Shown here: positions 7,243 through 14,450 of the stretch, in pieces | Layout of the letters: each line of letters starts with the position of its first letter | Position numbering within the stretch: the stretch's first letter is position 1 | Source: Penaeus vannamei | Lineage: Eukaryota; Arthropoda; Malacostraca; Decapoda; Penaeidae | DNA: 15,000 nt | Reading direction: 5' to 3' | NCBI RefSeq assembly: GCF_042767895.1 | Contig: NC_091570.1 | Coordinates: 39,585,441 to 39,600,440 of the forward strand | Program-made: the position numbers and the translations under genes | The notes under the pieces: generated by a model | Told to the model about the DNA's origin: nothing | Database searches by the model: none | The model's input: the letters and a program-made list of their open reading frames with translations, nothing else

Positions 7243-7705
7243 AGATCGAGAGGGAGGGAGGTAGATAGGGGGAAGAACGCGAGAGAGGAAGAGAGAAGAA
7301 GAGAGGGGAAAGAGTGGACGAGAGGAAGAAGGAAACAGACATTTATATCGAGAGGGAGGTAGATAGATAGATAGGGGGGAGAACGCGAGAGAGAAGGAGA
7401 GAGGAAGAGAGAAGAAGAGAGGGGAAAGAGAGGAAGAAGGAAACAGACAACACCCATCCCATTTAGATCGAGAGGGAGGTAGATAGATAGATAGGGGGAA
7501 GAACGCGAGAGAGAAGGAGAGAAGAAGAGAGGGGAAAGAGTGGACGAGAGGAAGAAGGAAACAGACAACACTCATCCCATTTAGATCGAGAGGGAGGTAG
7601 ATAGATAGATAGGGGGAAGAACGCGAGAGAGGAAGAGAGAAGAAGAGAGGGGAAAGAATGGAAGAGAGGAAGAAGGAAAAACAGACAACACCCATCCCGC
7701 TAAAA
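7243..7705. repeat. 118-120-bp tandem repeat, 4 copies
   Basis: Marked by the G of GGTAGATA, units start at 7261, 7359, 7479 and 7597 (spacings 98, 120, 118). Each has a GATA run, GGGGGAAGAACGCGAGAGA, a variable GA/GAA stretch, GAGGAAGAAGGAAACAGACA, and the complex tail CACCCATCCCATTTAGATCG; the first copy has a shortened tail (TTTATATCG). The non-repetitive tail recurring in every unit shows true unit duplication rather than simple slippage. Confidence 0.9.
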
Positions 7706-7880
7706 GCATCACATCAACACACACACACAGCCTCACACGTGTCTGTTCGATGCCACCGATCTTCGCCAATCGCAAACCAGAGTCACTTTCCCTCTCGAGG
7801 ACTTTTCTTGAACCCTCCTTCTCACCCCCCCCCCCCACCGGTTCACAAATGCTACTCGAAGGGAAAGTCTAAGAACCAAG
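7706..7880. other. Non-repetitive spacer with C12 run
   Basis: Complex sequence with a short AC run at about 7719-7728, an E-box CACGTG at 7736-7741 and twelve consecutive C at 7825-7836. Frames leaving this spacer become Ser/Pro low complexity downstream. No gene called. Confidence 0.4.
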
Positions 7881-8257
7881 AAAAGTCTCCCTCTTCGCCC
7901 TCGAAATGCACCTCCTCTTCCTCCACTTCCTTCTTCATCTTCTACTCCTGCCACGTCGGCTTCTTTCCTTCTCCTCTTTCTTTTCTTCTTTCTTCTTCCT
8001 TCTCCACCCTCCTTCCTCTTCCCAATTCCCCCTCCCCTTCCCCATCCTATCCACTCCTCTCCCTCCTCCTCCCCTTCCCCATCCACCTCCACTCACCCTC
8101 CTCCTCCTCCTCCCCTCTTTCCCCATCCACCTCCTCCTCCCCTTCCCCATCCACCCCTCCACCTCCTCCCTCCTTTCCCCTCCCATCCCTCCTCCTCCCC
8201 TTCCTCATCCACCTCCACCTCCTCCCCTTCCCCTCCCCTTCCCCTCCCGCCCCCCCC
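7881..8257. repeat. CTCC/CCCCTTCCCCATCCACC pyrimidine tract
   Basis: Nearly homopyrimidine. The word TTCCCCATCCACCTCC recurs near 8075, 8120, 8144 and (with a C-to-T change) 8200 at irregular spacing. A 244-codon plus-strand frame starting at 7658 is Ser/Pro then Phe-rich and is not credible as a protein. Confidence 0.88.
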
Positions 8258-8640
8258 CCCACCCCCTTCTTCCCCCCCAAAAAACCAATTTTTTCCCCCT
8301 TTTTTCCCCTTTTAATTCTTTTTCCCCCCTTTTTCCTTCCCTTTTTTTTTCTCCTTTTTTTTTTTCTTTTTTTTTTTCCTTTTTACCATTAACCATTACT
8401 TTCTTTTCTTTCTTTTTTTATCCAAAAATTTAAATTTTTTTTCTTTTCTTTTTTAACTTTTATTTTCTTTCTATTCTTTTATTTTTTCTTTACTTTAAAA
8501 AAATTTTTTTTCCCCATCAAATTTTTTTTCTTTACTTTAAAAATTTTTTTTTTCTTTAAACCCATTCTTTTTTTTCTTTTCTTTCTTTTTTCTTTTTTTC
8601 AAACTTTTTTTCTTTGGGATTTCTGTTTTTTTTTTGTGAG
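8258..8640. repeat. Poly-T/TTTC tract with long homopolymer runs
   Basis: Runs of C, T and A of 6-13 bases follow one another almost without mixed sequence. TTTTCTTT words dominate. The texture differs sharply from the pyrimidine tract just before it and may partly reflect poor base calling. Confidence 0.7.
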
Positions 8641-8840
8641 GGGGAAACGAAAACCGGGTGGGTTTCTTTTTGATTTAATCCTTTAAATGATTTTCCTTTT
8701 TTTTTTTTTATGTTTTGGGCTTTAATAAACAATTTACTTTTACTTGTAAAATTTTTGTATTTTTTTTGGGGGGGGCCGTTTTGTTAAACTTTTAAACGTA
8801 TTAATTTTTGTTTGGGGTTGTAGGGTTGGGGTTTTTCTTG
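8641..8840. other. T/G-homopolymer-rich stretch, no gene recognised
   Basis: AT-rich sequence with T and G runs up to about 13 and 9 bases. No coding signal or element is visible; accuracy of this segment is doubtful. Confidence 0.4.
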
Positions 8841-8950
8841 GTGCGTATGTAACTGTTTATGTACTTTATGGGCTTGTGAGTGCGTATGTAACTGTTTATG
8901 TTTATGGGCTTGTGAGTGCGTATGTAACTGTTTATGTACTTGTGTTTGTC
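8841..8950. repeat. 36-39-bp tandem repeat, 3 copies
   Basis: GTGCGTATGTAACTGTTTAT recurs at 8841, 8880 and 8916, joined by GTACTTTATGGGCTTGTGA (the second unit lacks three bases). The copies agree almost perfectly, although the surrounding sequence looks homopolymer-degraded. Confidence 0.88.
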
Positions 8951-9102
8951 TGTTTGTTTTGGGGGGTTATTCGTTTTTTCCCAGGGTTTGGGCGTTTTTT
9001 TTAGGGCAAGTCCACGGGGTTTCAAAATTAAATTTTTTTTTTTGGAAGGGGAAATCAAAGGCGGGAAAATTTTTTTTTTAAAATTTTTGGGGGAAATTTT
9101 TT
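8951..9102. other. T/G-homopolymer-rich stretch
   Basis: Continues the texture of 8641-8840, with T9-T10 and G6 runs. No feature supported. Confidence 0.35.
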
Positions 9103-10660
9103 GAGGGAGGGGAAGAAAGGGGGAGGGAGAAAGAAGGGGGGAAAAAAGAAAGGAGAAAGAAAAAGAAAAAATTTTTTTGGAAAAGGGGGGAAAGAAAGGG
9201 GAGAAGGAAAGGGGGGGAGAAAGAAAGGGGAACTGAAGACCCTGATTTAAACGGGGGGAAGTTTATTTTACTTTATCACAAACAAAAACAAAACTTTTTT
9301 AAAAGAAAAGACACGGGGGGAAAGAAGGGGGGGGAAGAGGGGAAAGGGGGAAAGAAGGGGGAAAGGGAAAGAAAGGGGGGGAAGAATGAGATGGGGGGAA
9401 AAAAAGGGAGAAGAATGAAAGAAAGGAGAAGAAAGAAAGAAGGGAGAAGAAAGAAAGAAAGGAGAAGAAAGAAAGGAGAAGAAAGAAAGAAAGGAGAAGA
9501 AAGAGAGAAAGAAAGGAGAACCCGAGAGACCCTGATAAACGCGCGAGTTCATTCACTTTATCCACAAACAAACAAAACAACAACCAACTAAACGACAGAC
9601 ACAGAGAAAGAAAGGAGAAGAAAGAAAGAAAGGAGAAGAAAGAAAGAAAGGAGAAGAATGAAAGAAAGGAGAAGAATGAAAGAAAGGAGAAGAATGAAAG
9701 AATGGAGAAGAAAAAAGGGAGAAGAATGAAAGAATGGAGAAGAAAAAAAGGAGAAGAAAGAAAGAAAGGAGAAGAAAGAGAGAAAGAAAGGAGAACCCGA
9801 GAGACCCTGATAAACGCGCGAGAGTTCAAATTTTTCACTTTATTCACAAACAACAATAAAACAACAACCAACTTTTAAAAACGACAGACACAGGGGGGGG
9901 GGAAGGGGGGGAAAAAAAGGGGGGGGGGGAAGAAAGGAAAAGGAGAAGAAAGAAAGAAAGGAGAAGAAAGAAAGAAAGGAGAAGAATGAAAGAATGGAGA
10001 AGAAAGAAAGAAAGGAGAAGAAAGAAAGAAAGGAGAAGAAAGAGAGAAAGAAAGGAGAACCCGAGAGACCCTGATAAAGACGCGGGCACTCCAGGTCGTG
10101 CAACCGGAGTTCACTCACTTTATCCACAAATAAAAAAACAACAACCAACTAAACGACAGACACAGAGAAAGAAAGGAGAAGAAAGAAAGAAAGAAAGGAG
10201 AAGAAAGAAAGAAAGGAGAAGAAAGAAAGAAAGGAGAAGAAAGAAAGAAAGGAGAAGAAAAAAAAGAAAGGAGAAGGGAAAAAAAAAAAGAAAAAAGAAA
10301 AAGGAGAACCCAGGCCCCGATAAAGACCCGGGGACCCGGTCGTGCAACCGGGTTCCCACATCCACAAATAAAAAAAAAACAACCAACTAAACGACAACAA
10401 AAGAAAGGGGAAAAAAAAACACAGAAAAAAAGGGGAAAAAGAAAGAAGAAAGGGGAAAGAAAGAAAGGAGAAGAAAGAAAGAAAGAAAGGAGAAGAATGA
10501 AAGAATGGAGAAGAAAAAAAGAGAAAGAAAGGAGAAGAAAGAAAGAAAGAAGAATGAAAGAATGGAGAAGAAAAAAAGGAGAAGAAAGAAAGAAAGGAGA
10601 AGAAAGAAAGAAAGAAGAAAGAGAGAAAGAAAGGAGAAGAGAGAGAGAAAGAAAAACAGG
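9103..10660. repeat. Higher-order array: 18-bp GAAA/GGAGAA repeats with 250-290-bp superunits
   Basis: The bulk is an 18-bp unit GGAGAAGAAAGAAAGAAA with GAATGAAAGAATGG variants. It is punctuated by a complex core (CCCGAGAGACCCTGATAAA, TTCACTTTATCCACAAA, CAACAACCAACTAAACGACA, GACACAG) starting at about 9232, 9521, 9796, 10059 and 10309, i.e. spacings of about 289, 275, 263 and 250. The last two cores carry an extra GGTCGTGCAACCGG segment. After 10440 only the purine unit continues. Ser/Phe/Leu minus-strand frames follow the 18-bp (six-codon) unit and are not genes. Confidence 0.92.
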
Positions 10661-10840
10661 TATTTAACGAGCCAATAGAAAGCGAGCGTCGGCGCCGACT
10701 CGCCTCCGACTCGCCTCCGACTCACAAAAGGGGAAAACAGCGACTCATTCCAGGAGGTGATGTCACTAAGGGCGAATTTCCCGTGCGAGGGAGATACCCT
10801 CACAACACCAGGTCCACTTTCGGTCCTGCGCGGCCTTCCC
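10661..10840. other. Non-repetitive spacer with 11-bp CGACTCGCCTC repeat
   Basis: CGACTCGCCTC is repeated at 10696 and 10707 with a partial copy at 10718. The remaining sequence is complex and includes GGTGATGTCACT near 10757, a CRE-like word. No coding exon or RNA gene is identified. Confidence 0.45.
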
Positions 10841-10970
10841 TCCCCCCCCCCCTCTCCCCCCACACACACCACCTAACTCCTCCAACAACACCAGCGCCTC
10901 CCCCCCCCCCACACACACACACCACCTAACTCCTCCAACAACACCAGCGCCTCCCCCCCCCCCTCTCTTT
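10841..10970. repeat. 53-bp duplication flanked by poly-C
   Basis: ACCACCTAACTCCTCCAACA followed by ACACCAGCGCCTC occurs at 10868 and 10921 (53-bp spacing). Each copy is preceded by an AC run and followed by C10-C12. Copies are identical apart from AC and C run lengths. Confidence 0.92.
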
Positions 10971-11168
10971 CACCTCCTCTCTGACCCCCAACCCTTTCTC
11001 ATTCCCAACCCCACTAACATCCCCACCTCCCACCACTTCCAGCCCCCAACCAACCCCAACACACTGCCAGCAGGCTGCCCCAACCCCACGCCGATACCCC
11101 CCACCTCCCACCTACTCTCAGGCCTACCAACCCCACCACCTCACTTCTAACCCCATCTCTTGAACTTC
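10971..11168. other. C-rich pyrimidine/A stretch, no gene recognised
   Basis: Low-guanine sequence of CCCAACCCC, CCACCTCC and CACTTCC words without a fixed period. Nothing else is supported. Confidence 0.45.
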
Positions 11169-11288
11169 ACTCCCACTTCCACTTCTATTCCCTCCCCCAC
11201 TCCCACTTCCACTTCTTTTCCCTCCCTCACTCCCACTTCCACTTCTATTCCCTCCCTCACTCCCACTTCCACTTCTATTCCCTCCCTC
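11169..11288. repeat. 30-bp minisatellite, 4 copies
   Basis: ACTCCCACTTCCACTTCTAT followed by TCCCTCCCTC starts at 11169, 11199, 11229 and 11259, an exact 30-bp period with two or three substitutions in all. The period is a multiple of three, so a Thr/Pro/Ser frame remains open, but it runs straight into CCCT/CT repeat. Confidence 0.93.
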
Positions 11289-11319
11289 CCTCCTTCCCTC
11301 CCTCCCTCCCTCCCTCCCT

Positions 11320-11368
<49 letters not shown>

Positions 11369-11370
11369 CC
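11281..11370. repeat. CCCT then CT microsatellite
   Basis: TCCC tetranucleotides run to about 11327, followed by about 18 CT units to 11364 and two further CCCT units. The tract ends in TGCCCCATCAG, giving an unusually strong 3' splice-site-like context at 11381/11382. Confidence 0.93.
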
Positions 11371-11381
11371 TGCCCCATCAG

Positions 11382-11616
11382 AACCAGCTGAGGGAGAGCC
11401 AAAGATGCGAACATGCGTGTATGGGGGAGGAGGGAGGGAGGAGGGGGGAGAGAGAAGGGGCGGAGCAAGCAGTGTCCCCCACGTGTGACCCAGCTGGCAC
11501 GTGTCCAAGTGCCCATGTCCTTCGTGGCTGGGGTAGGGGGTGGGGGCATGGGGGTGGGGGTGGGGTGGGGGGGCCCTAGCTGTACCCAGGGGCCCCGCAG
11601 ATTAGCACGCAATCAG
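11382..11616 (+). other. Candidate exon with consensus 5' splice site
   Basis: The 5' splice site CAG/GTAAGTG at 11614-11623 matches the metazoan consensus exactly. Upstream, a pyrimidine tract of about 90 bases and CATCAG offers an acceptor at 11381/11382; a weaker CCCCGCAG lies at 11593-11600. From ATG 11413 a frame of 68 codons runs in phase 0 to 11616, rich in Gly/Arg with one more complex portion near residues 20-38; frames starting at the acceptor are closed by stops. Two CACGTG boxes lie inside (11480-11485, 11498-11503). The product is not recognised. It may be a 5' exon, or chance. Confidence 0.22.
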
Positions 11617-11623
11617 GTAAGTG

Positions 11624-11699
11624 TTTAGTGAGGTCGTTTTCAAGGTGCTGAGCGGGAGGGGAAGGGCGGGGGGGGGGGAGTGGGGGAAGGGTGGGAAGG
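11624..11699. other. Spacer leading into G-rich array
   Basis: A few dozen complex bases after the candidate splice donor, then G9-G10 runs and GGGAAGG words. Confidence 0.4.
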
Positions 11700-12612
11700 G
11701 AGGGCGATGAGGTTAAAGGGGATGGGAAGGGGGTGAGAGGGAGAGGGAAGGGTGGTGATAGGGGAGAGGGGAGAGGGAGGTGAGTGAGAGGGGAGAGGGA
11801 GGTGGTGAGAGGAGTGAGAGGGAGGTGGAGAAAAAGGTGAGAGGGGAGTAGGAGGGGAGGGAGGTGAGTGAGGAGAGGAGTAGGAGGGAGAGGGGGTGGT
11901 GAGAGGGGAGAGGGAGGTGGTGAGAGGCGAGAGGGGAGAGGGAGGTGGTGATAGGGGAGTAGGAGGGGAGGGAGGTGGTGAGAGGAGGAGAGGGAGGTGG
12001 AGAAAGGTGAGAGGGGAGAGGGGGGTGGCGAGGAGGGGAGAGGGAGGTGGTGATAGGGGAGTAGGAGGGGAGGGAGGTGGTGAGAGGGGAGAGGAGAGGT
12101 GGAGAAAGGTGAGAGGTGAAGAGGGGGTGAGGTGAGAGGGAGAGAGGGAGGTAGTGAGAGGGGAGAGGGAGGTGGTGAAGAGGGGAGAGGAGGTGGTGAG
12201 AGGGGAGAGGGAGGTGGTGAGAGGGGAGAGGGAGGTGGTGAGAGGGGAGAGGGAGGTGGTGAGAGGGGAGAGGGAGGTGGTGGAAGAAGGGGGAGAGAGA
12301 GGAATTGGAGAAAGGTTAGAGGGGGTGGTGAGAGGGGGAGAGGGGAGAAGGGGAGGTGGTGAGAGGGGAGAGGAAGGTGGTGAGAGGGGAGAAGGAGGAG
12401 GTGGTGAGAGGGGAGAGGGAGGTGGTGATAGGGGAGAGGGGGAGAGGAAGGTGGAGAAGGTGAGAGGGGAGAGGGGGTGGAGAAAGGGATTAGAGGGAGG
12501 TGGTGAGAGGGGAGAGGGAGGTGGTGAGAGGGGAGAGGGGGGTGGAGAAAGGTTAGAGGGAGGTGGTGAGAGGTGAGAGGTGAGAGGGGAGTAGGAGGGG
12601 AGGGGAGGGAGG
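11700..12612. repeat. 21-bp GGTGGTGAGAGGGGAGAGGGA minisatellite with higher-order structure
   Basis: A unit of 21 bp (AGGTGGTGAGAGGGGAGAGG plus G) is perfect over several copies at about 12185-12275 and degenerate elsewhere, with GATAGGGGAGTAGGAGGGGA and GGAGAAAGGTGAGAGG variants. The GTGGTGATAGGGGAGTAGG variant recurs at 11946 and 12048, a superunit of about 102 bp. The plus strand is G/A/T with almost no C. A 380-codon minus-strand Pro/Ser/Leu/His frame spans it because 21 is a multiple of three; it has no domain and is not called. Confidence 0.93.
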
Positions 12613-12756
12613 GAGGCTTTGCGAATTTACGATGTGCAGCGAGTAATGGTCTGTGTTTTTGCGACTCTCTGATTGCAATTGCGCGTGAGATGAGCTGTTC
12701 TTGGGAGATATATTGCAAGGGGGGAATTGGGTCTTGGGCTCGGGATGCGCCGCTCA
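12613..12756. other. Non-repetitive stretch with TTGCAATTGCGCG motif
   Basis: Complex sequence between the purine array and the GCGC arrays. TTGCAATTGCGCGTG at about 12673-12687 resembles the TTTGCAATTCGCGCCCA core of the 69-bp repeat downstream, suggesting an old relative or source of that unit. Confidence 0.5.
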
Positions 12757-12890
12757 GGCTGTTGCGCGGAATACCGTATTGCGCATTCCATTCACTGCGC
12801 GAAATATTGTCTCAGGCATTTCTTTAACTGCGCGAAATATTGCATCGGGCATTCCTTTAACTGCGCGAATTCAAGTATTGCGCGTGTGAT
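12757..12890. repeat. 33-bp tandem repeat, 4 diverged copies
   Basis: TGCGCGAAATATTG, YCWSRGGCATT and YYWTTMAC recur with the T of TGCGCG at 12763 (diverged), 12796, 12829 and 12862, an exact 33-bp period. The last copy ends at GAATTCAAGTATTGCGCGTG, where the 69-bp array starts. One plus-strand frame reads an 11-residue repeat (LTARNIASGIP), but there is no evidence of coding beyond the frame-neutral period. Confidence 0.88.
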
Positions 12891-13355
12891 CCTCTGCGCA
12901 AAATTGTGTGTCGCTGGTTTGCAATTCGCGCCCACAAAGCCTGTGTGATCCTCTGTGATCCTCTGCGCAAAATTGTGTGTCGCGGGTTTGCAATTCGCGC
13001 CCACAAAGCCTGTGTGATCCTCTGTGATCCTCCGCGCAAAATTGTGTGTCGCGGGTTTGCAATTCGCGCCCACAAAGCCTGTGTGATCCTCTGTGATCCT
13101 CTGCGCAAAATGTTGTGTCGCGGGTTTGCAATTCGCGCCCACAAAGCCTGTGTGATCCTCTGTGATCCTCTGCGCAAAATGTTGTGTCGCGGGTTTGCAA
13201 TTCGCGCCCACAAAGCCTGTGTGATCCTCTGTGATCCTCTGCGCAAAATGTTGTGTCGCGGGTTTGCAATTCGCGCCCACAAAGCCTGTGTGATCCTCTG
13301 TGATCCTCTGCGCAAAATTGTGTGTCGCGGGTTTGCAATTCGCGCCCACAAAGCC
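12885..13355. repeat. 69-bp satellite-like array, 7 copies, with internal inverted repeat
   Basis: CAATTCGCGCC starts at 12922, 12991, 13060, 13129, 13198, 13267 and 13336: six spacings of exactly 69. The unit is TGCGCAAAATTGTGTGTCGC, GGGTTTGCAATTCGCGCCCA, CAAAGCC, then TGTGTGATCCTC with GATCCTCTGT duplicated. Copies 4-6 read AAAATGTTGTG where copies 1-3 and 7 read AAAATTGTGTG. GCGCAAAATTG (12896-12906) and CAATTCGCGC (12922-12931) form an imperfect stem with a 15-nt loop in each unit. All three minus frames and one plus frame are open over the array (23-residue repeats), which follows from the period and lack of stops rather than demonstrating a gene. Confidence 0.95.
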
Positions 13356-13434
13356 CTCCCGCGGGAGAGCACGGCCAGGTCGCGTTGCGCGCCTCATGTT
13401 TCACCGCCTCCGGGGTTCCGTTGCACGCCAAGCC
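13356..13434. other. GC-rich spacer with 12-bp palindrome
   Basis: CTCCCGCGGGAG at 13356-13367 is a perfect palindrome exactly where the last 69-bp unit breaks off. The rest is CpG-rich complex sequence without a recognised feature. Confidence 0.55.
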
Positions 13435-13518
13435 ATGCGAGGGCGTGGGTGGGCCGCCCTGCATGCGAGGGCGTGGGTGGGCCGCCCTGCATGCGAGGGC
13501 GTGGGTGAGCCGCCCTGC
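13435..13518. repeat. 28-bp GC-rich tandem repeat, 3 copies
   Basis: ATGCGAGGGCGTGGGTGGGC followed by CGCCCTGC starts at 13435, 13463 and 13491, with one substitution in the third copy (GGGTGAGC). Confidence 0.92.
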
Positions 13519-13797
13519 GATGCCTACGAGGGACCTTTCGGCGCCGGAGAGTCCAAAACGCCACCACGTGTCTGCCGTGCATGGCGAGGGCGTCGTTGCA
13601 AGAGGGGGAGCCACGTTGCACGGTGACTGAGCGGTGTGCAGTGAGCAGTGACCTGGATGGCGCATGACGCCGCTCGCTCTCTCCCTCTCTCCCTCTCTCC
13701 CCCTCCCTTTGTCCTCTCCGCCGCCGTGTCACGTGACACTGGGCGCACCTTTCCGCGCTCGCTGTGTGAAGCAGCTCGTTGGCGAATAAATGCTACT
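13519..13797. other. CpG-rich non-repetitive stretch with CACGTG palindrome
   Basis: Complex sequence with a short CT-rich run at 13675-13708, a 14-bp palindrome around an E-box at 13726-13739, and AATAAA at 13785-13790. CpG content is clearly higher than in the rest of the window. A promoter or gene end is possible, but no exon can be delimited. Confidence 0.4.
13726..13739. promoter_or_regulatory. 14-bp palindrome centred on E-box CACGTG
   Basis: GTGTCACGTGACAC is a perfect palindrome with the canonical bHLH-type E-box CACGTG at its centre (13730-13735), in a CpG-rich setting. GTCACGTGAC is the form bound by USF/MITF/TFE-type bHLH-zip proteins in animals; function here is inferred from sequence only. 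Confidence 0.35.
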
Positions 13798-14028
13798 GAT
13801 AATTACAATATTGCTGCTACAACAACAACGGTTACTACTACTACTAATATTGACAACAAGAACAATAATGTCAACAGTAACAATAATAATAATAATAATG
13901 ATAATAATAACGAAACAGCAACCACATAATAATAATAATTAATAACAATAATAATAATAACACTACCAACAACAGTGAAAACAACTGCAGTAACATCAAC
14001 AACAGCATTACCAGCAACAATAATTCGC
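13798..14028. repeat. AAC/AAT trinucleotide tract
   Basis: ACAACAACA, ACTACTACT and AATAATAAT runs with scattered substitutions. The opposite-strand equivalent composition appears at 3148-3382. Asn/Thr and Val/Leu/Ile frames are repeat shadows. Confidence 0.93.
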
Positions 14029-14150
14029 CGAACACCATAACGGGTTTCGTCACATGAGGCGCGGGTGTGAGGTCTGCACCGTAAACAAGTACCACGCAAT
14101 GAGGGAGCCTTGTGGTTGTGGTGAGGAGGTGGTGTGAGGAGGAAGGTGGC
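14029..14150. other. Non-repetitive spacer
   Basis: About 120 bases of complex sequence, with no supported feature. Confidence 0.4.
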
Positions 14151-14182
14151 AAGGGAGGGAGGGAGGGAGGGAGGGAGGGAGA
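14151..14182. repeat. GGGA microsatellite, about 7 units
   Basis: Perfect GGGA tetranucleotide run introducing the 40-bp array. Confidence 0.92.
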
Positions 14183-14210
14183 GGAACGAGAAGGGAGAGA
14201 AACGGGGGGA

Positions 14211-14450
14211 AAGAATAATAACGTATGGTGACGAGAGAGAGAAAAAGGAAAAGAATAATAACGTATGGTGACGAGAGAGAGAAAAAGGAAAAGAATAATA
14301 ACGTATGGTGACGAGAGAGAGAAACAGGAAAAGAATAATAACGTATGGTGACGAGAGAGAGAAACAGGAAAAGAATAATAACGTATGGTGACGAGAGAGA
14401 GAAAAAGGAAAAGAATAATAACGTATGGTGACGAGAGAGAGAGAAAAAAA
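14211..14450. repeat. 40-bp tandem repeat, 6 copies
   Basis: AAGAATAATAACGTATGGTG followed by ACGAGAGAGAGAAAAAGGAA; ACGTATGGTG falls at 14221, 14261, 14301, 14341, 14381 and 14421. Copies differ only by GAAAAAGG versus GAAACAGG, in the order A, A, C, C, A. Because 40 is not a multiple of three, the reading frame rotates from unit to unit, so the long minus-strand frames are accidental. Confidence 0.95.

Noticed and set aside
6512..7342. 276-codon minus-strand frame
   Set aside because: Ser/Pro/Leu/Phe low complexity from the purine tract; only a short non-repetitive part at the ends, with no recognisable domain.
7658..8392. 244-codon plus-strand frame starting MEERKKEKQTT
   Set aside because: It crosses from the 118-bp repeat through a short complex spacer into the pyrimidine and poly-T tract, giving Ser/Pro then Phe runs. 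No conserved domain is visible.
11576..12718. 380-codon minus-strand frame rich in Pro/Ser/Leu/His
   Set aside because: It is the complement of the 21-bp repeat. The frame stays open because 21 is divisible by three; composition is fully explained by the repeat.
12885..13355. CRISPR-like array
   Set aside because: Regular spacing and a dyad in each unit invite the comparison, but there are no unique spacers: the whole 69-bp unit is repeated. The genome context is eukaryotic.
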